Shown: piece by piece, positions 17,304 to 27,015 of the stretch
How positions within the stretch are numbered: the first letter of the stretch is position 1
Layout of the letters: every line of letters begins with the position of its first letter
Origin: Alteromonas sp. a30
GTDB lineage: Bacteria; Pseudomonadota; Gammaproteobacteria; Enterobacterales; Alteromonadaceae
DNA length: 64,000 nucleotides
Assembly: GCF_026788005.1 (NCBI RefSeq)
Contig: NZ_JABEPE010000020.1
Coordinates: forward strand, 1-64,000
Reading direction: 5' to 3'
The notes under the pieces: model-generated
Seen by the model: only the letters and a program-made list of their open reading frames with translations
Told to the model about the DNA's origin: nothing
Databases searched by the model: none
Position numbers and translations under genes: made by a program

Positions 17304-18005
17304 ATGGCAGGTTTCAATAAAGTAGTATCCAGTTATGAAGAGGCCATGCAGGGATTGGCCGACAACATGACCATACTTGCAGGTGGTTTTGGTTTATGTG
17401 GTATACCTGAAGGTTTGATAGCTCAAATCAAAAAAATGGGGACAAAAGGGTTAACGATTGTATCGAATAACTGCGGCGTCGACGGATTTGGTTTAGGCAT
17501 ATTGCTGGAAGATCGTCAAATTAAGAAAATGATTTCTTCTTATGTTGGCGAAAACGCTTTATTCGAAAAACAACTCATCGCAGGTGAGTTAGAGGTGGAA
17601 CTGACTCCCCAAGGCACATTAGCAGAAAGAATGCGAGCTGGCGGTGCAGGTATTCCTGGTTTTTATACGGCAACTGGCTACGGAACGCCTGTAGCAGAAG
17701 GCAAAGAAGTCAAAGAGTTCAATGGTCGAAACTACATCTTAGAAGAAGGCATTGTTGGCGATTTTGCAATCGTAAAAGCGTGGAAGGCCGACACTTTCGG
17801 CAACTGCATTTATAAAGACACCTCAATGAACTTTAACCCCTTGGCAGCAACTGCGGGTAAAATTACCGTGGTCGAAGTAGAAGAAATTGTTGAGCCCGGT
17901 CAACTCAAACCCTCTGAGATTCAAACCCAAGGCATCTACGTTGATCGTGTTATTAAAGGTACGTTCGAAAAACGTATTGAACGTCGTGTAACTCGTGAAG
18001 CATAA
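17304..18005 (+). CDS. scoA: 3-oxoacid CoA-transferase subunit A
   Basis: Subunit A of succinyl-CoA:3-ketoacid CoA transferase, which activates acetoacetate with succinyl-CoA. The 233 residues include [13 protein letters not shown] (CoA-binding loop) and the family segment [23 protein letters not shown] lies upstream of the ATG. scoB follows 11 bp downstream, so the pair forms one operon. Substrate assignment follows family resemblance; other 3-keto acids cannot be excluded. Confidence 0.9.
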   Translation: MAGFNKVVSSYEEAMQGLADNMTILAGGFGLCGIPEGLIAQIKKMGTKGLTIVSNNCGVDGFGLGILLEDRQIKKMISSYVGENALFEKQLIAGELEVELTPQGTLAERMRAGGAGIPGFYTATGYGTPVAEGKEVKEFNGRNYILEEGIVGDFAIVKAWKADTFGNCIYKDTSMNFNPLAATAGKITVVEVEEIVEPGQLKPSEIQTQGIYVDRVIKGTFEKRIERRVTREA

Positions 18006-18016
18006 GGAGAATAACC

Positions 18017-18676
18017 ATGGCACTAAGTAGAGAACAAATCGCAATGCGCGTTGCCCAAGAGTTTAGCGATGGCAACTATGTGAACTTAGGTATTGGTATT
18101 CCAACCTTAGCAGCAAATTATGTTCCTGAAGGCATCTCCGTCATGATGCATTCAGAAAACGGACTATTGGGAATGGGGCCTTATCCAACAGAGGATCAGG
18201 TTGATCCTGATATGATTAACGCTGGCAAGGAAACCGTAACCGCTATCACTGGCGCTTCTATTTTTGAATCGGCTCAGAGTTTTGCGATGATTCGCGGCGG
18301 TCACGTTGATATTACTGTACTAGGCGCTTTTGAGGTCGATGTAAAAGGCAATATCGCCTCTTGGATGATCCCGGGTAAATTGGTAAAAGGCATGGGTGGA
18401 GCGATGGATTTAGTTGCTGGCGCACAAAACATCATCGTGACCATGACTCACGCCAACAAGAACGGCGAATCAAAACTATTAAAAGCCTGTACTTTGCCAT
18501 TAACCGGTGTGAACTGTATCACTCGTATCATTACAGACTTGGCAGTTCTTGAAGTAAAAGATAATGCATTCTGGTTAAAAGAGCGTGCTCCCGGTGTTAG
18601 CGTAGAAGAAATTCGCTCGAAAACGGAAGGCGAACTTATTGTTGAAGGCGATGTACCGGAAATGCAATTTAACTGA
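18017..18676 (+). CDS. scoB: 3-oxoacid CoA-transferase subunit B
   Basis: The catalytic subunit, 219 residues. GIGIPTLA near the N-terminus and the nucleophilic Glu47 in HSENGLLGMG are diagnostic: the Glu forms the glutamyl-CoA intermediate. AAGGAGAATAACC provides a strong ribosome-binding site. It is translated with scoA, and a stem-loop at 18714-18748 ends the unit. Confidence 0.92.
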   Translation: MALSREQIAMRVAQEFSDGNYVNLGIGIPTLAANYVPEGISVMMHSENGLLGMGPYPTEDQVDPDMINAGKETVTAITGASIFESAQSFAMIRGGHVDITVLGAFEVDVKGNIASWMIPGKLVKGMGGAMDLVAGAQNIIVTMTHANKNGESKLLKACTLPLTGVNCITRIITDLAVLEVKDNAFWLKERAPGVSVEEIRSKTEGELIVEGDVPEMQFN

Positions 18677-18713
18677 GTTTAAATATTTGATGAGCTCTGC
18701 TAGCTCAAAATAG

Positions 18714-18748
18714 AAAAGCCTCACCTGCTCTTCTCAGGTGAGGCTTTT
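18714..18748. terminator. Terminator after scoAB, likely bidirectional
   Basis: The perfect 14-bp stem AAAAGCCTCACCTG / CAGGTGAGGCTTTT with a 7-base loop is flanked by A and T runs. It serves scoAB and possibly the convergent zinc-finger gene. Confidence 0.88.
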
Positions 18749-18794
18749 TATACATTGTCAAAAATTGTAAAGCTTACGTCAGATCAAACAACCT

Positions 18795-19109
18795 CTAAGT
18801 AGCGCATCGCTTACATAGAGTAGTATAAGGCAAAACTCGTAATCTATCCGGTTCTATTGGTTTACCACAATCCAAACACTTACCATATTTACCGCAATCT
18901 AATAGATGCAATGCCTTCGTAATCTGTTCCAGCTCTAATACAGCTTCCTTTTGTAGCGCACTAAGCACTTCATCATTTTCGGATTCAACTGCCAGCTCTT
19001 CGAAGTCGTCATCCCTTTCTTGAGCAAAATCCGCATCAATCATTGAGACCCTGCGCTGCAAGCGCTTTTGTTTACCTAACAAAATTTCTCTAGTTTGATT
19101 AGTATTCAT
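18795..19109 (-). CDS. DksA/TraR-type zinc-finger protein
   Basis: A 104-residue protein with an N-terminal helical hairpin and a C4 zinc finger near the C-terminus (CLDC ... LCKRC, spacing C-x2-C-x17-C-x2-C). DksA-like proteins bind the RNA polymerase secondary channel; this is shorter than DksA (about 150 residues) and resembles YbiI/TraR-like homologues. The ATG at 19109 is chosen; an in-frame GTG at 19154 has no better ribosome-binding site. Acidic residues (DADFAQERDDDFEE) sit in the coiled-coil tip region. Confidence 0.85.
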   Translation of the reverse strand: MNTNQTREILLGKQKRLQRRVSMIDADFAQERDDDFEELAVESENDEVLSALQKEAVLELEQITKALHLLDCGKYGKCLDCGKPIEPDRLRVLPYTTLCKRCAT

Positions 19110-19475
19110 AGCGTTAAGACCATTTGTGATTTCAGCGTACCTTATACCAGCCACTAAAATTACATTTTGATCTACCGCAAATCCGTTTTAAAACAACTTT
19201 AACCCTTTAGATCAGCCCATCCATTAAGCTGATATTCCTCTTTCACCATCGTGCTGGAGGCGTCCGCCTCTATGAACAGCCGTAAGGTTAGTCTAACGAT
19301 TCACTATTATCCGTAGTTATAATAATACCTACTTATTTAGAGTAATAATTATCTCTAAAAATGTAGTCGCTAGAACATGAATCGAAAATACCCGATATTG
19401 GGAGCAAATGGATTACTGATTAAATGCTTCATCCTTGGGCAACTGACACGTATAATCAGCGCCAATTAAATTGTA
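19110..19475. other. Non-coding stretch between zinc-finger protein and helicase genes
   Basis: No gene is seen. A perfect short hairpin GAGGCG-TC-CGCCTC lies at 19257-19270, without a T tract. A TATAAT at 19451-19456 could be the helicase -10 box, but no -35 at normal spacing supports it. Confidence 0.5.
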
Positions 19476-20846
19476 ATGAGCATAATAGTGTTATTTTCTG
19501 ACCTCCCTTTAGATCGTCGCCTACAAAAAATTCTCGAAGAAAAGAAGTTTTCTGATGTTACCGCTGTTCAACAACAAGCAATCCCTCATGGCCTGATGGG
19601 TAAAGACTTGCTGGTTTCTTCTAAAACGGGGTCAGGAAAGACATTGGCATTTTTAATCCCCGCCTTGCAAAAAGTGCTCACGCAAAAGTCTTTAAGCAAA
19701 CGTGATGCACGAGTATTGGTTCTCGCCCCTACGCGTGAACTAGCAAAGCAAGTTTTCAATGAGTTGTTGCCTTTTACCAAACCCACGGGGTTAAAAGCGG
19801 CTTTGTTAGTCGGTGGAGAAAACTACAACGACCAAGCAAAAGTATTGAGCAAGAATCCGGCTTTTGTAGTTGGAACTCCGGGTCGCGTTACCGATCATCT
19901 TTTTGGTCGCTCATTATTTTTAAACGGGTTAGAACTGCTGATTTTTGATGAAGCCGACCGCATGTTAGATTTAGGCTTTAAAGCCCAATTAACCGCTATC
20001 AATAAAGCCGCAGATCACCGCAAACGCCAAACATTGATGTTCTCTGCCACCTTGCATAGTGCGCTTATCAACGACTTTACCGGCGAGTTACAGAAAAAAC
20101 CGTATAAGATTGATATTGATGCTAGCGATCAGGCAAACGAAGATATTCAGCAAAACTTTATTTTCGCAGACAATGTTGATCATAAAGACAACCTACTTGA
20201 TGCCTTATTAAAGCAAGAAACCTTCGAGCAAGTGATAATCTTCTCTGCAACACGAGAAGATACCGGTCGTTTAGCCTCACTTTGCGAAAAATGGGGCTTC
20301 AAAAGTGCGGCGTTAAGCGGCGATTTATTGCAATCGCAACGCGCTTCAATCATGCAAAGCTTTGCCTCAAAACAACAACAAATTTTAGTGACTACCGACG
20401 TCGCTTCACGAGGTTTGGATATTCCAACAGTATCATTAGTGGTTAATTTTGACTTACCCAAAACAGCCGATGAATACATCCACCGAATTGGAAGAACAGG
20501 CCGTTCTGGCAATATCGGTCACGCGTTCTCGCTAATTGGCCCAAGGGATTGGAACAGCTTTGAAAAACTAAAAGCGCAGCTAAAACAAGATTTTGCTTTC
20601 ACGCAACTTGAAGGACTTTCTGCAACATTTTCCGGTAAAAAACCTCCAGAATCCCCTTGGAAGAGAAAAGCAAGAACAACGGCGAAAAAGGATGATCAAT
20701 CGCTAGAAAAACCCACCAAGAAAACCGTTCGCGTTAAGACAATGGAAGGCAAAGATGTAGGCGATGCGCCGATTATGCGACGCAAAAAGCCGTTGCCGCC
20801 GGAGCCTGAACAAGACGATATTGATGATATAGACGAGGAAATCTAA
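19476..20846 (+). CDS. DEAD-box RNA helicase
   Basis: A 456-residue ATP-dependent RNA helicase. The Q motif is at TAVQQQAIP, followed by SSKTGSGKT (Walker A), PTRELA, DEADRMLD (motif II), SAT (motif III) and HRIGRTGR (motif VI). The C-terminal tail is basic, then acidic (PEPEQDDIDDIDEE). It falls among SrmB/RhlE-type enzymes, but the specific orthologue is not certain. ATG 19476 is used; a GTG at 19488 is an alternative. It is probably a single-gene unit ended by the stem-loop at 20997-21031. Confidence 0.9.
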   Translation: MSIIVLFSDLPLDRRLQKILEEKKFSDVTAVQQQAIPHGLMGKDLLVSSKTGSGKTLAFLIPALQKVLTQKSLSKRDARVLVLAPTRELAKQVFNELLPFTKPTGLKAALLVGGENYNDQAKVLSKNPAFVVGTPGRVTDHLFGRSLFLNGLELLIFDEADRMLDLGFKAQLTAINKAADHRKRQTLMFSATLHSALINDFTGELQKKPYKIDIDASDQANEDIQQNFIFADNVDHKDNLLDALLKQETFEQVIIFSATREDTGRLASLCEKWGFKSAALSGDLLQSQRASIMQSFASKQQQILVTTDVASRGLDIPTVSLVVNFDLPKTADEYIHRIGRTGRSGNIGHAFSLIGPRDWNSFEKLKAQLKQDFAFTQLEGLSATFSGKKPPESPWKRKARTTAKKDDQSLEKPTKKTVRVKTMEGKDVGDAPIMRRKKPLPPEPEQDDIDDIDEEI

Positions 20847-20996
20847 ATATCTGTTCCAAATTAACAATCAGCTACGGGCTTATATGAGTGCCTACATGGA
20901 AGTATATTCACGGCGAGTTTGCGATAAATCTCTGTAGAAGTAACTGACAATTACGTCCCACTATTTAGGTCGTATTCTCTGTTACAGTTAAGCATC

Positions 20997-21031
20997 AAAA
21001 AAGGCGCTCATCTTTCAATGAACGCCTTTTT
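20997..21031. terminator. Terminator between helicase and etfA
   Basis: The stem AAAAAGGCG...CGCCTTTTT is extended by CTCAT/ATGAA pairing, with A and T runs on both sides, between convergent genes. Confidence 0.8.
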
Positions 21032-21080
21032 CTATATTCACGCTAGGCATTTAAAATGCCTATTGATTAAAAGCCTTAAC

Positions 21081-22007
21081 TTACAGCGCACCTTCCAATT
21101 CAGGTAACACTTCAAATAAATCGCCAACTAGGCCGTAATCCGCCACTTGGAAGATAGGCGCTTCTTCGTCCTTGTTGATAGCCACAATCACTTTAGAGTC
21201 TTTCATGCCTGCCAAGTGTTGAATGGCACCAGAAATACCTACAGCGATATAAAGCTGCGGCGCAACCACTTTACCGGTTTGACCGACTTGCATATCGTTT
21301 GGTACAAAGCCTGCGTCAACTGCCGCGCGCGATGCACCAATGGCAGCACCGAGCTTATCCGCAATACCTTCAAGTAGCTTGAAGTTGTCGCCGTTTTGCA
21401 TACCGCGACCACCAGAAATAATCACATTGGCAGCGGTTAATTCAGGGCGCTCAGACTTGGTTAACTCTTGAGAGACAAACTTCACTTTATCACTGATTTT
21501 AACCACGTCACTTGCTTTGATTGTTGCACTTCCGCCTTCTGCGGCGGCATCAAACGCACTGGCTCGTACCGTAATCACTTTAACAGCATCGGCGCTCTGT
21601 ACGGTTGCAATTGCATTACCAGCATAAATTGGACGCTGGAATGTATCTGCGCTTTCTACCGCAATGATGTCTGAGATTTGTGCAACATCTAACATTGCCG
21701 CAACTCGTGGCATGAAGTTTTTGCCTGTTGTTGTTGCTGCTGCAAGAATATGACTATAACCATCGGCAACAGCTAACACTAGGTCAGCTACATTTTCTGC
21801 AAGTTGGTCTGTATACGCTGCATTATCGGCCACAATCACTTTTGCAACGCCGTCAATTTGGGCTGCTTGCTCTGCAACACTTTGGCAAGCCTCGCCAGCG
21901 ACTAACATATGAACATCACCGCCCATTTGTTGTGCAGCGTTAACTAATTTGTAGGACTCAGCTTTTAGGTGCTGGTTGTCGTGTTCTGCATAAACCAAAA
22001 TAGCCAT
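21081..22007 (-). CDS. etfA: Electron transfer flavoprotein subunit alpha
   Basis: A 308-residue ETF alpha subunit that holds FAD and passes electrons from acyl-CoA dehydrogenases to ETF-QO. The C-terminal FAD domain shows [23 protein letters not shown] and the [20 protein letters not shown] signature. Its ATG directly follows the etfB stop codon, and the ribosome-binding site (AAGGTGA) lies inside the end of etfB, so the two are translationally coupled. Confidence 0.95.
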   Translation of the reverse strand: MAILVYAEHDNQHLKAESYKLVNAAQQMGGDVHMLVAGEACQSVAEQAAQIDGVAKVIVADNAAYTDQLAENVADLVLAVADGYSHILAAATTTGKNFMPRVAAMLDVAQISDIIAVESADTFQRPIYAGNAIATVQSADAVKVITVRASAFDAAAEGGSATIKASDVVKISDKVKFVSQELTKSERPELTAANVIISGGRGMQNGDNFKLLEGIADKLGAAIGASRAAVDAGFVPNDMQVGQTGKVVAPQLYIAVGISGAIQHLAGMKDSKVIVAINKDEEAPIFQVADYGLVGDLFEVLPELEGAL

Positions 22008-22760
22008 TTAGATCACCTTCGCTTCGTTTTTCAATTTTTCGACCAATTCTGCTACATCAGCTACTTTCACACCACCTTCACGTTGGCTTGGTGCGGCAAC
22101 TTTCAATGTTGTGACTTTAGACGCCAACTCAACACCAAAATCTGCTGCCGTTTTCACATCAATAGGCTTACGCTTGGCTTTCATGATGTTAGGTAAAGAT
22201 GCGTAACGAGGTTCGTTCAAACGAAGGTCGGTAGTCACGATAGCAGGAAGTTGCAACTCAATGGTTTGCAAACCACCATCGATTTCACGCGTTACTTGCA
22301 CACTTTCGCCTTCAAGTTTCACTTCAGAAGCAAATGTACCTTGTGGCATACCTGTTAGCGCAGACAACATTTGACCGGTTTGGTTGTTGTCTGAATCAAT
22401 AGCTTGTTTACCTAAAATGGTCATTTGAGGCGCTTCTTGCTCTATCACCTTGGCAAGCAACTTGGCCACTTGCAGAGAGTCTAAGTTTTCGTCGGTTTCA
22501 ATATGAATACCACGGTCAGCGCCTAATGCTAGTGCAGTACGAAGTTGTTCCTGACAGCTTTTATCACCAATAGAAACCACCACGACTTCTTCTGCCTTTC
22601 CTTGCTCTTTAAGGCGTACCGCTTCTTCAACCGCAATTTCACAAAATGGGTTAATCGACATTTTGGTGTTAGCTAAATCAACACCAGAGTTGTCAGGTTT
22701 CACCCTTACCTTGACGTTATAATCAATAACTCGTTTTACCGGTACTAATACTTTCATCAT
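22008..22760 (-). CDS. etfB: Electron transfer flavoprotein subunit beta
   Basis: A 250-residue ETF beta subunit (AMP-binding), starting [18 protein letters not shown]. The family signature [20 protein letters not shown] is near residue 180, with KAKRKPI after it. Two ATGs open the frame; GGGG at spacing slightly better for the second favours 22757. It is first in the etfBA operon, under the predicted promoter at 22853-22881 and divergent from ETF-QO. Confidence 0.95.
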   Translation of the reverse strand: MMKVLVPVKRVIDYNVKVRVKPDNSGVDLANTKMSINPFCEIAVEEAVRLKEQGKAEEVVVVSIGDKSCQEQLRTALALGADRGIHIETDENLDSLQVAKLLAKVIEQEAPQMTILGKQAIDSDNNQTGQMLSALTGMPQGTFASEVKLEGESVQVTREIDGGLQTIELQLPAIVTTDLRLNEPRYASLPNIMKAKRKPIDVKTAADFGVELASKVTTLKVAAPSQREGGVKVADVAELVEKLKNEAKVI

Positions 22761-22781
22761 TACCCCTGTATATGACGCGAA

Positions 22782-22806
22782 TCGTATAAAAAACGTAAGT
22801 ATACGA
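22782..22806. promoter_or_regulatory. Inverted repeat in the etfBA leader
   Basis: TCGTATA (22782-22788) and TATACGA (22800-22806) form a perfect 7-bp inverted repeat with 11 bases between, about 22 bp before the etfB start. It could be an operator or an RNA hairpin near the ribosome-binding site. Confidence 0.4.
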
Positions 22807-22852
22807 AATGGCGTCTTGTGCAGTTAGACGTTGACAATTAAAATCTGCAAGC

Positions 22853-22881
22853 AATCTACTTGCTGTTTACGTAAACGTCAA
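22853..22881 (-). promoter_or_regulatory. Predicted etfBA promoter with palindromic operator in its spacer
   Basis: On the minus strand TTGACG (22876-22881) and TAGATT (22853-22858) are 17 bp apart. The perfect 12-bp palindrome GTTTACGTAAAC (22865-22876) lies almost entirely in the spacer. MerR-family regulators bind there. The sequence resembles, from memory, sites proposed for LiuR, which controls branched-chain and fatty acid oxidation genes in gammaproteobacteria. Confidence 0.55.
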
Positions 22882-23015
22882 CCTGAAAGGCCAAAATCGA
22901 CGGTGAAAAGCCGTTAAAATCTTCATTTTCAGGTAATTTTTGTTCACGCCTTTTATTTCTTTTACAGTGTGAACAAATACGCATTTTCATTAATAAAGAA
23001 TATTTAATCGTGTAT

Positions 23016-23043
23016 TTGACATCCATTTGACCCAAAATACACT
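23016..23043 (+). promoter_or_regulatory. Predicted promoter of ETF-QO
   Basis: TTGACA (23016-23021), a 16-bp spacer, then TACACT (23038-23043): a consensus -35 and a fair -10, about 130 bp before the GTG start. No gene is seen between 22761 and 23171; a 64-codon minus-strand frame there looks spurious. Confidence 0.55.
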
Positions 23044-23171
23044 GTTCCAAGAAATAGCAGGCAAATCTTTAATATAAGTAAATGTGATTTGATAGTTACA
23101 GCAATTCAGGCAAGTTAACGGCGCAACACAACTTTCGGGGCGTAGAACAAAAACAATCGGAGGATATTCCT

Positions 23172-24809
23172 GTGCAGCGAGAAGCGATGGAATTTGACGT
23201 AGTCATTGTTGGAGCAGGTCCAGCTGGCTTATCAACCGCATGTAAAATCATGCAATTAGCAAATGAGAACGACACAGAATTAATGGTATGCGTGGTTGAA
23301 AAAGGCTCAGAAGTCGGCGCACATATTTTATCAGGGGCCGTATTTGATCCTCGTGCCATGCAGGAATTATTTCCCGACTGGAAAGAAAAAGGCGCGCCAC
23401 TCAATACACCTGTCACCGAGGATCACATCTACCTACTGAAAAACGAAAACGATTCGACTCGCCTTCCCAACGTTATCACTCCGAAAACCATGCATAACGA
23501 AGGCAATTACATTGTCAGCATGGGTAATGTGTGCCGCTGGTTAGCAGAACAGGCCGAAGCGCTAGGCGTTGAAATATTTCCGGGCTTCCCAGCATCAGAA
23601 TTGTTATACAACGATGATGGTTCAATTGCCGGTGTGATTACGGGTGATATGGGTATTGGTGTAGATGGTGAACCAAAAGATAGCTTTATGCCCGGCATGG
23701 AACTTAGAGCGAAACATACTGTATTTGCCGAAGGTTGCCGTGGGCATTTAGGAAAAGAATTAATAAGTAAGTTTAATTTAGACAAAGATTCATCCCCTCA
23801 ACATTATGCCATTGGATTTAAAGAAATTTGGGATATTCCTGCTGAGCAACATCAAGAAGGTTTAGTGGTTCACTCTGCGGGGTGGCCATTAAATGATGAG
23901 ACCGGTGGTGCTTATCTGTATCACGCTGAAAATAACCAAGTGTTTGTTGGGCTCATTGTCGACCTTGGTTATACCAACCCTCATTTAAGTCCGTTTGATG
24001 AATTTCAACGCATGAAACACCACCCAGTGTTTAAGCAATATTTAAAAGATGGAAAAAGAATTTCTTACGGGGCAAGAGCAATCGCTAAAGGCGGGTTTAA
24101 TTCTTTACCTAACATGACTTTCCCTGGCGGCATTCTTGTGGGTTGTAATGCTGGTACCCTTAATTTCTCGAAAATTAAAGGCAATCACACCGCAATGAAG
24201 TCGGGCATGCTAGCCGCTGAAAGCATTTTTGAAGCACTTAAAACGGATGCGGCCGAACTTAACCATGATGAGCGTTTTAAAGGTTCTTGGTTGAACGAAG
24301 AGCTTTATAACTCACGTAACTTTGGCCCAGCAATTCACAAATTTGGTTCATTTTGGGGCGGTGCATTTAACACAATCGATCAAAATATTTTCGGTGGAAA
24401 ACTCCCTGTTAATTTAAAAGACAATTCTTTGGATTATGCCAATTTAAAAGAGGCCTCCCAAGCCACTAAAATCGAATATCCTAAACCTGATGGGGTGTTG
24501 AGTTTTGATAAATTATCATCTGTATATTTATCGAACACTAACCATGAAGAAGATCAACCGTGTCATTTGAAATTAGCTAACAACGAAATCCCAATTACCG
24601 TAAATTTGGCAAAATATGATGAGCCTGCTCAGCGCTATTGCCCTGCGGGTGTTTATGAAATTGTTAAAGATGACTCTGAAAATCCTCAACTTCAAATCAA
24701 TGCGCAAAACTGTATACATTGTAAAACTTGTGATATCAAAGATCCGAGTCAAAATATTAAATGGATAACACCGGAAGGAACCGGGGGACCAAATTATCCA
24801 AATATGTAA
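23172..24809 (+). CDS. Electron transfer flavoprotein-ubiquinone oxidoreductase
   Basis: ETF-QO (ETF dehydrogenase) passes electrons from ETF to ubiquinone at the inner membrane. The 545 residues begin with the FAD-binding motif DVVIVGAGPAGLST; the hydrophobic quinone-binding region is in the middle. The C-terminal [4Fe-4S] ferredoxin-like domain has RYCPAGVYEI and CIHCKTCDIKDP, four Cys in all. GTG at 23172 is chosen because GGAGGA lies 7 bp upstream; an ATG at 23187 would leave it too distant. It is divergent from etfBA. Confidence 0.95.
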   Translation: MQREAMEFDVVIVGAGPAGLSTACKIMQLANENDTELMVCVVEKGSEVGAHILSGAVFDPRAMQELFPDWKEKGAPLNTPVTEDHIYLLKNENDSTRLPNVITPKTMHNEGNYIVSMGNVCRWLAEQAEALGVEIFPGFPASELLYNDDGSIAGVITGDMGIGVDGEPKDSFMPGMELRAKHTVFAEGCRGHLGKELISKFNLDKDSSPQHYAIGFKEIWDIPAEQHQEGLVVHSAGWPLNDETGGAYLYHAENNQVFVGLIVDLGYTNPHLSPFDEFQRMKHHPVFKQYLKDGKRISYGARAIAKGGFNSLPNMTFPGGILVGCNAGTLNFSKIKGNHTAMKSGMLAAESIFEALKTDAAELNHDERFKGSWLNEELYNSRNFGPAIHKFGSFWGGAFNTIDQNIFGGKLPVNLKDNSLDYANLKEASQATKIEYPKPDGVLSFDKLSSVYLSNTNHEEDQPCHLKLANNEIPITVNLAKYDEPAQRYCPAGVYEIVKDDSENPQLQINAQNCIHCKTCDIKDPSQNIKWITPEGTGGPNYPNM

Positions 24810-24821
24810 AATTTAAAAAAT

Positions 24822-24846
24822 AAAAAGCGGCACAGCCGCTTTTTTA
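24822..24846 (+). terminator. Terminator of ETF-QO gene
   Basis: AAAAAGCGGC-ACA-GCCGCTTTTT, a perfect 10-bp stem with a T run, 13 bp after the stop. Confidence 0.88.
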
Positions 24847-24931
24847 TTGCATCTTTTTTAATATAATTATATTTTATTAATACACTTAAATTTAAATTTC
24901 ACTTATTATTTTCTAACTCGGGGAAAAAAAC

Positions 24932-25330
24932 ATGTCTGAATTTTTGCAGATATTGACACATGGGCGTCGTTTGCAAGGTGCAGTGAAAGATTTATCCAGT
25001 GAAGAATTGGAAGAAGTTATGGCTAAATTAGCCTCAATTATTGAGTCAAAAAAAGATAAAGAAAAAGAAGAAAAGAAAGTTCAGGCTGAGAAACAAGCTA
25101 AAATTGTTCAAATTCAAGAACAGTTAAAAGCAGCGGGCTTAAGCCTTGATGATCTTAACGAGTCAGAACTTATTTCTAAGATTGGCAAATCTGGTAAAAA
25201 GCGTCCTGTGAAGTATAAATTAGTCGATAGTAACGGCGAACCACACTTCTGGACGGGTATTGGTAGAATGCCAAAAATCTTTTCTGAAGCGCTAAGCAAC
25301 GGTATTGAATTAGACGAATTTAAAATCTAG
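24932..25330 (+). CDS. H-NS-family nucleoid protein
   Basis: A 132-residue H-NS-like protein. The N-terminal oligomerisation helices (about residues 1-75) are rich in Lys and Glu; a linker follows; the C-terminal DNA-binding domain has NGEPHFWTGIGRMPKIF, the family's WTGxGRxPK-type core. It silences AT-rich DNA by binding and bridging. GGGGA precedes the ATG. It is a single-gene unit ended by the hairpin at 25348-25373. A 758-bp AT-rich gap follows. Confidence 0.9.
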   Translation: MSEFLQILTHGRRLQGAVKDLSSEELEEVMAKLASIIESKKDKEKEEKKVQAEKQAKIVQIQEQLKAAGLSLDDLNESELISKIGKSGKKRPVKYKLVDSNGEPHFWTGIGRMPKIFSEALSNGIELDEFKI

Positions 25331-26088
25331 TCTAATCGTGCATCGTTAAGGTACTGGCCTAGGTCGGTACCTTTTCTATTTCTAAGGAATACATCCTCCT
25401 AACGCGTGTCTCGCCCCTATCCTCAAGATCCCCCCTAATCCAAATACTATTTACTGTTCCTAATCCAACCCATTCTCAGCAATTAATCGCACCATAACAG
25501 CCCTGAGAGCTTTTAAACTCTACCCCTATAAACTTCCATACTCTTTTCACTCAATGCAGTAGAAGGCGTTGAGAGCGTCATTTAAGGCTTTATCCTGCCC
25601 ACTAAAACACTAATTACTCATTTTCATAGCCTCTCATAACAGGCTCTTAACGTTATTTACGCATCAGATTACGACAAAATATCGTTATTATTTGTTATCG
25701 ATATAAATAAAATGATTTAGATATAATGCGTAATTATCACAGAATGTAACAGAGTTTATCCTCACATTCTTTAAGCTATAAAATGGTTATTGCTCATTTC
25801 AAATTTTTATCCATAAAGATAGTCCTATGGTCAGCCTAATAAAGTTATCTGCCAACTTAGTTTGCTTATACGAGTTACAATTTTATCTGAATAGTTTGAA
25901 GCAAATAAAAACATTTTATTTACAAATCAGAAATACTGATTGCGTTGTTTTCCAATAATAGGTACTAGTAAGTATCATTAGTCATACATTTTCATACAAA
26001 AAATACCTTCTACTTAACAGGATAATTCTCCTTTTAAGGATGCAGATCAGCTAAAGTATTTACACTGACGCTAGAGCTAGTTGAAAGA
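25331..26088. other. AT-rich non-coding spacer before moxR
   Basis: Apart from the terminator at 25348-25373 I see no gene, RNA gene or clear promoter. The stretch 25660-26000 is markedly AT-rich with runs of A and T. The moxR promoter is presumably here, but no convincing hexamer pair was found. Confidence 0.6.
25348..25380 (+). terminator. Terminator of the H-NS-family gene
   Basis: AAGGTAC/GTACCTT (25348-25354, 25367-25373) with pairing continuing inside (GGCC/GGTC), then a TTCTATTTCT tract. Confidence 0.75.
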
Positions 26089-27006
26089 ATGAATCATATA
26101 GTAGAAAAAATTATCCATGAGATAGGGAATGTTGTTGTCGGTAAGCAAGAGCAAATCAGACTCGCGCTCAGTTGTTTATTATGTAACGGGCACTTACTGA
26201 TTGAAGATCTTCCCGGCATGGGAAAAACAACCTTATCGCATTCATTAGCCAAAACACTCGGATTAATGTTTAGCCGCGTACAGTTTACTTCAGACCTTTT
26301 ACCTGCCGACATTTTAGGTGTAAATATCTTCGACAATCAAAAAACACAATTCCAATTTCATCCTGGTCCTATCTTTACCAACCTCCTTTTAGCAGATGAA
26401 ATTAACCGCTCTAATCCAAAAACACAGAGCGCTTTGCTAGAAGCGATGGAGGAAAAACAAGTCACTATTGATGGCGAGACACATCCACTCCCAACCCCTT
26501 TTATCGTTATTGCAACGCAAAACCCGATGTATCAATCGGGTACTTATGCGCTTCCAGAATCACAGTTAGACCGTTTTTTAATGCGCATTCATTTAGGTTA
26601 TCCAGATTGGCAGTCGGAAAAGAGAATGCTTGAAGGAGATACTTCCTTACAATTATCAGCATTAACACAATGCATTACCCCAACAGAATTTAACGATATG
26701 CAACAGCGTATTAGGCGTATAGAAGCCTCTGCCGCCATTTTTGACTATATTTTGAAGTTAGTTACATTAACGCGTGAATCCGACGCCTTTCCCAACTCAC
26801 TCTCACCTAGGGCCAGCAAAGCTATTCTGGCAGCGAGCCGAGCATGGGCTTTCATATCGGGAAGGGATTACGTGATTCCAGAAGATGTACAAGCAATATT
26901 GCCTGCGGTAGCGGAGCATAGAATCCGAAGCACGAGTTCCGATATAAATAGCCAACAACCTCTTACACAGCTGTTACTCGAAGAAATTGACCCTCTCGCG
27001 GCTTAG
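26089..27006 (+). CDS. MoxR-family AAA+ ATPase
   Basis: A 305-residue MoxR AAA+ ATPase. The Walker A motif is GMGKTTL (near residue 45), Walker B is LLLADEINR, sensor 1 is VIATQNP and SPRASKAIL belongs to the sensor 2 region. MoxR proteins act as chaperones that insert cofactors or remodel VWA-type partners. It heads a conserved operon with DUF58 and TgpA genes, at 9 bp from the next. Confidence 0.92.
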   Translation: MNHIVEKIIHEIGNVVVGKQEQIRLALSCLLCNGHLLIEDLPGMGKTTLSHSLAKTLGLMFSRVQFTSDLLPADILGVNIFDNQKTQFQFHPGPIFTNLLLADEINRSNPKTQSALLEAMEEKQVTIDGETHPLPTPFIVIATQNPMYQSGTYALPESQLDRFLMRIHLGYPDWQSEKRMLEGDTSLQLSALTQCITPTEFNDMQQRIRRIEASAAIFDYILKLVTLTRESDAFPNSLSPRASKAILAASRAWAFISGRDYVIPEDVQAILPAVAEHRIRSTSSDINSQQPLTQLLLEEIDPLAA

Positions 27007-27015
27007 AGCACTGCC

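Noticed and set aside
19257-19270. Perfect hairpin GAGGCG-TC-CGCCTC as a small RNA or terminator
   Set aside because: It is short, has no T run and no promoter or conserved structure can be shown.
22856-23050. 64-codon minus-strand frame between etfB and ETF-QO
   Set aside because: It overlaps both divergent promoter regions, has no ribosome-binding site and no recognisable domain.
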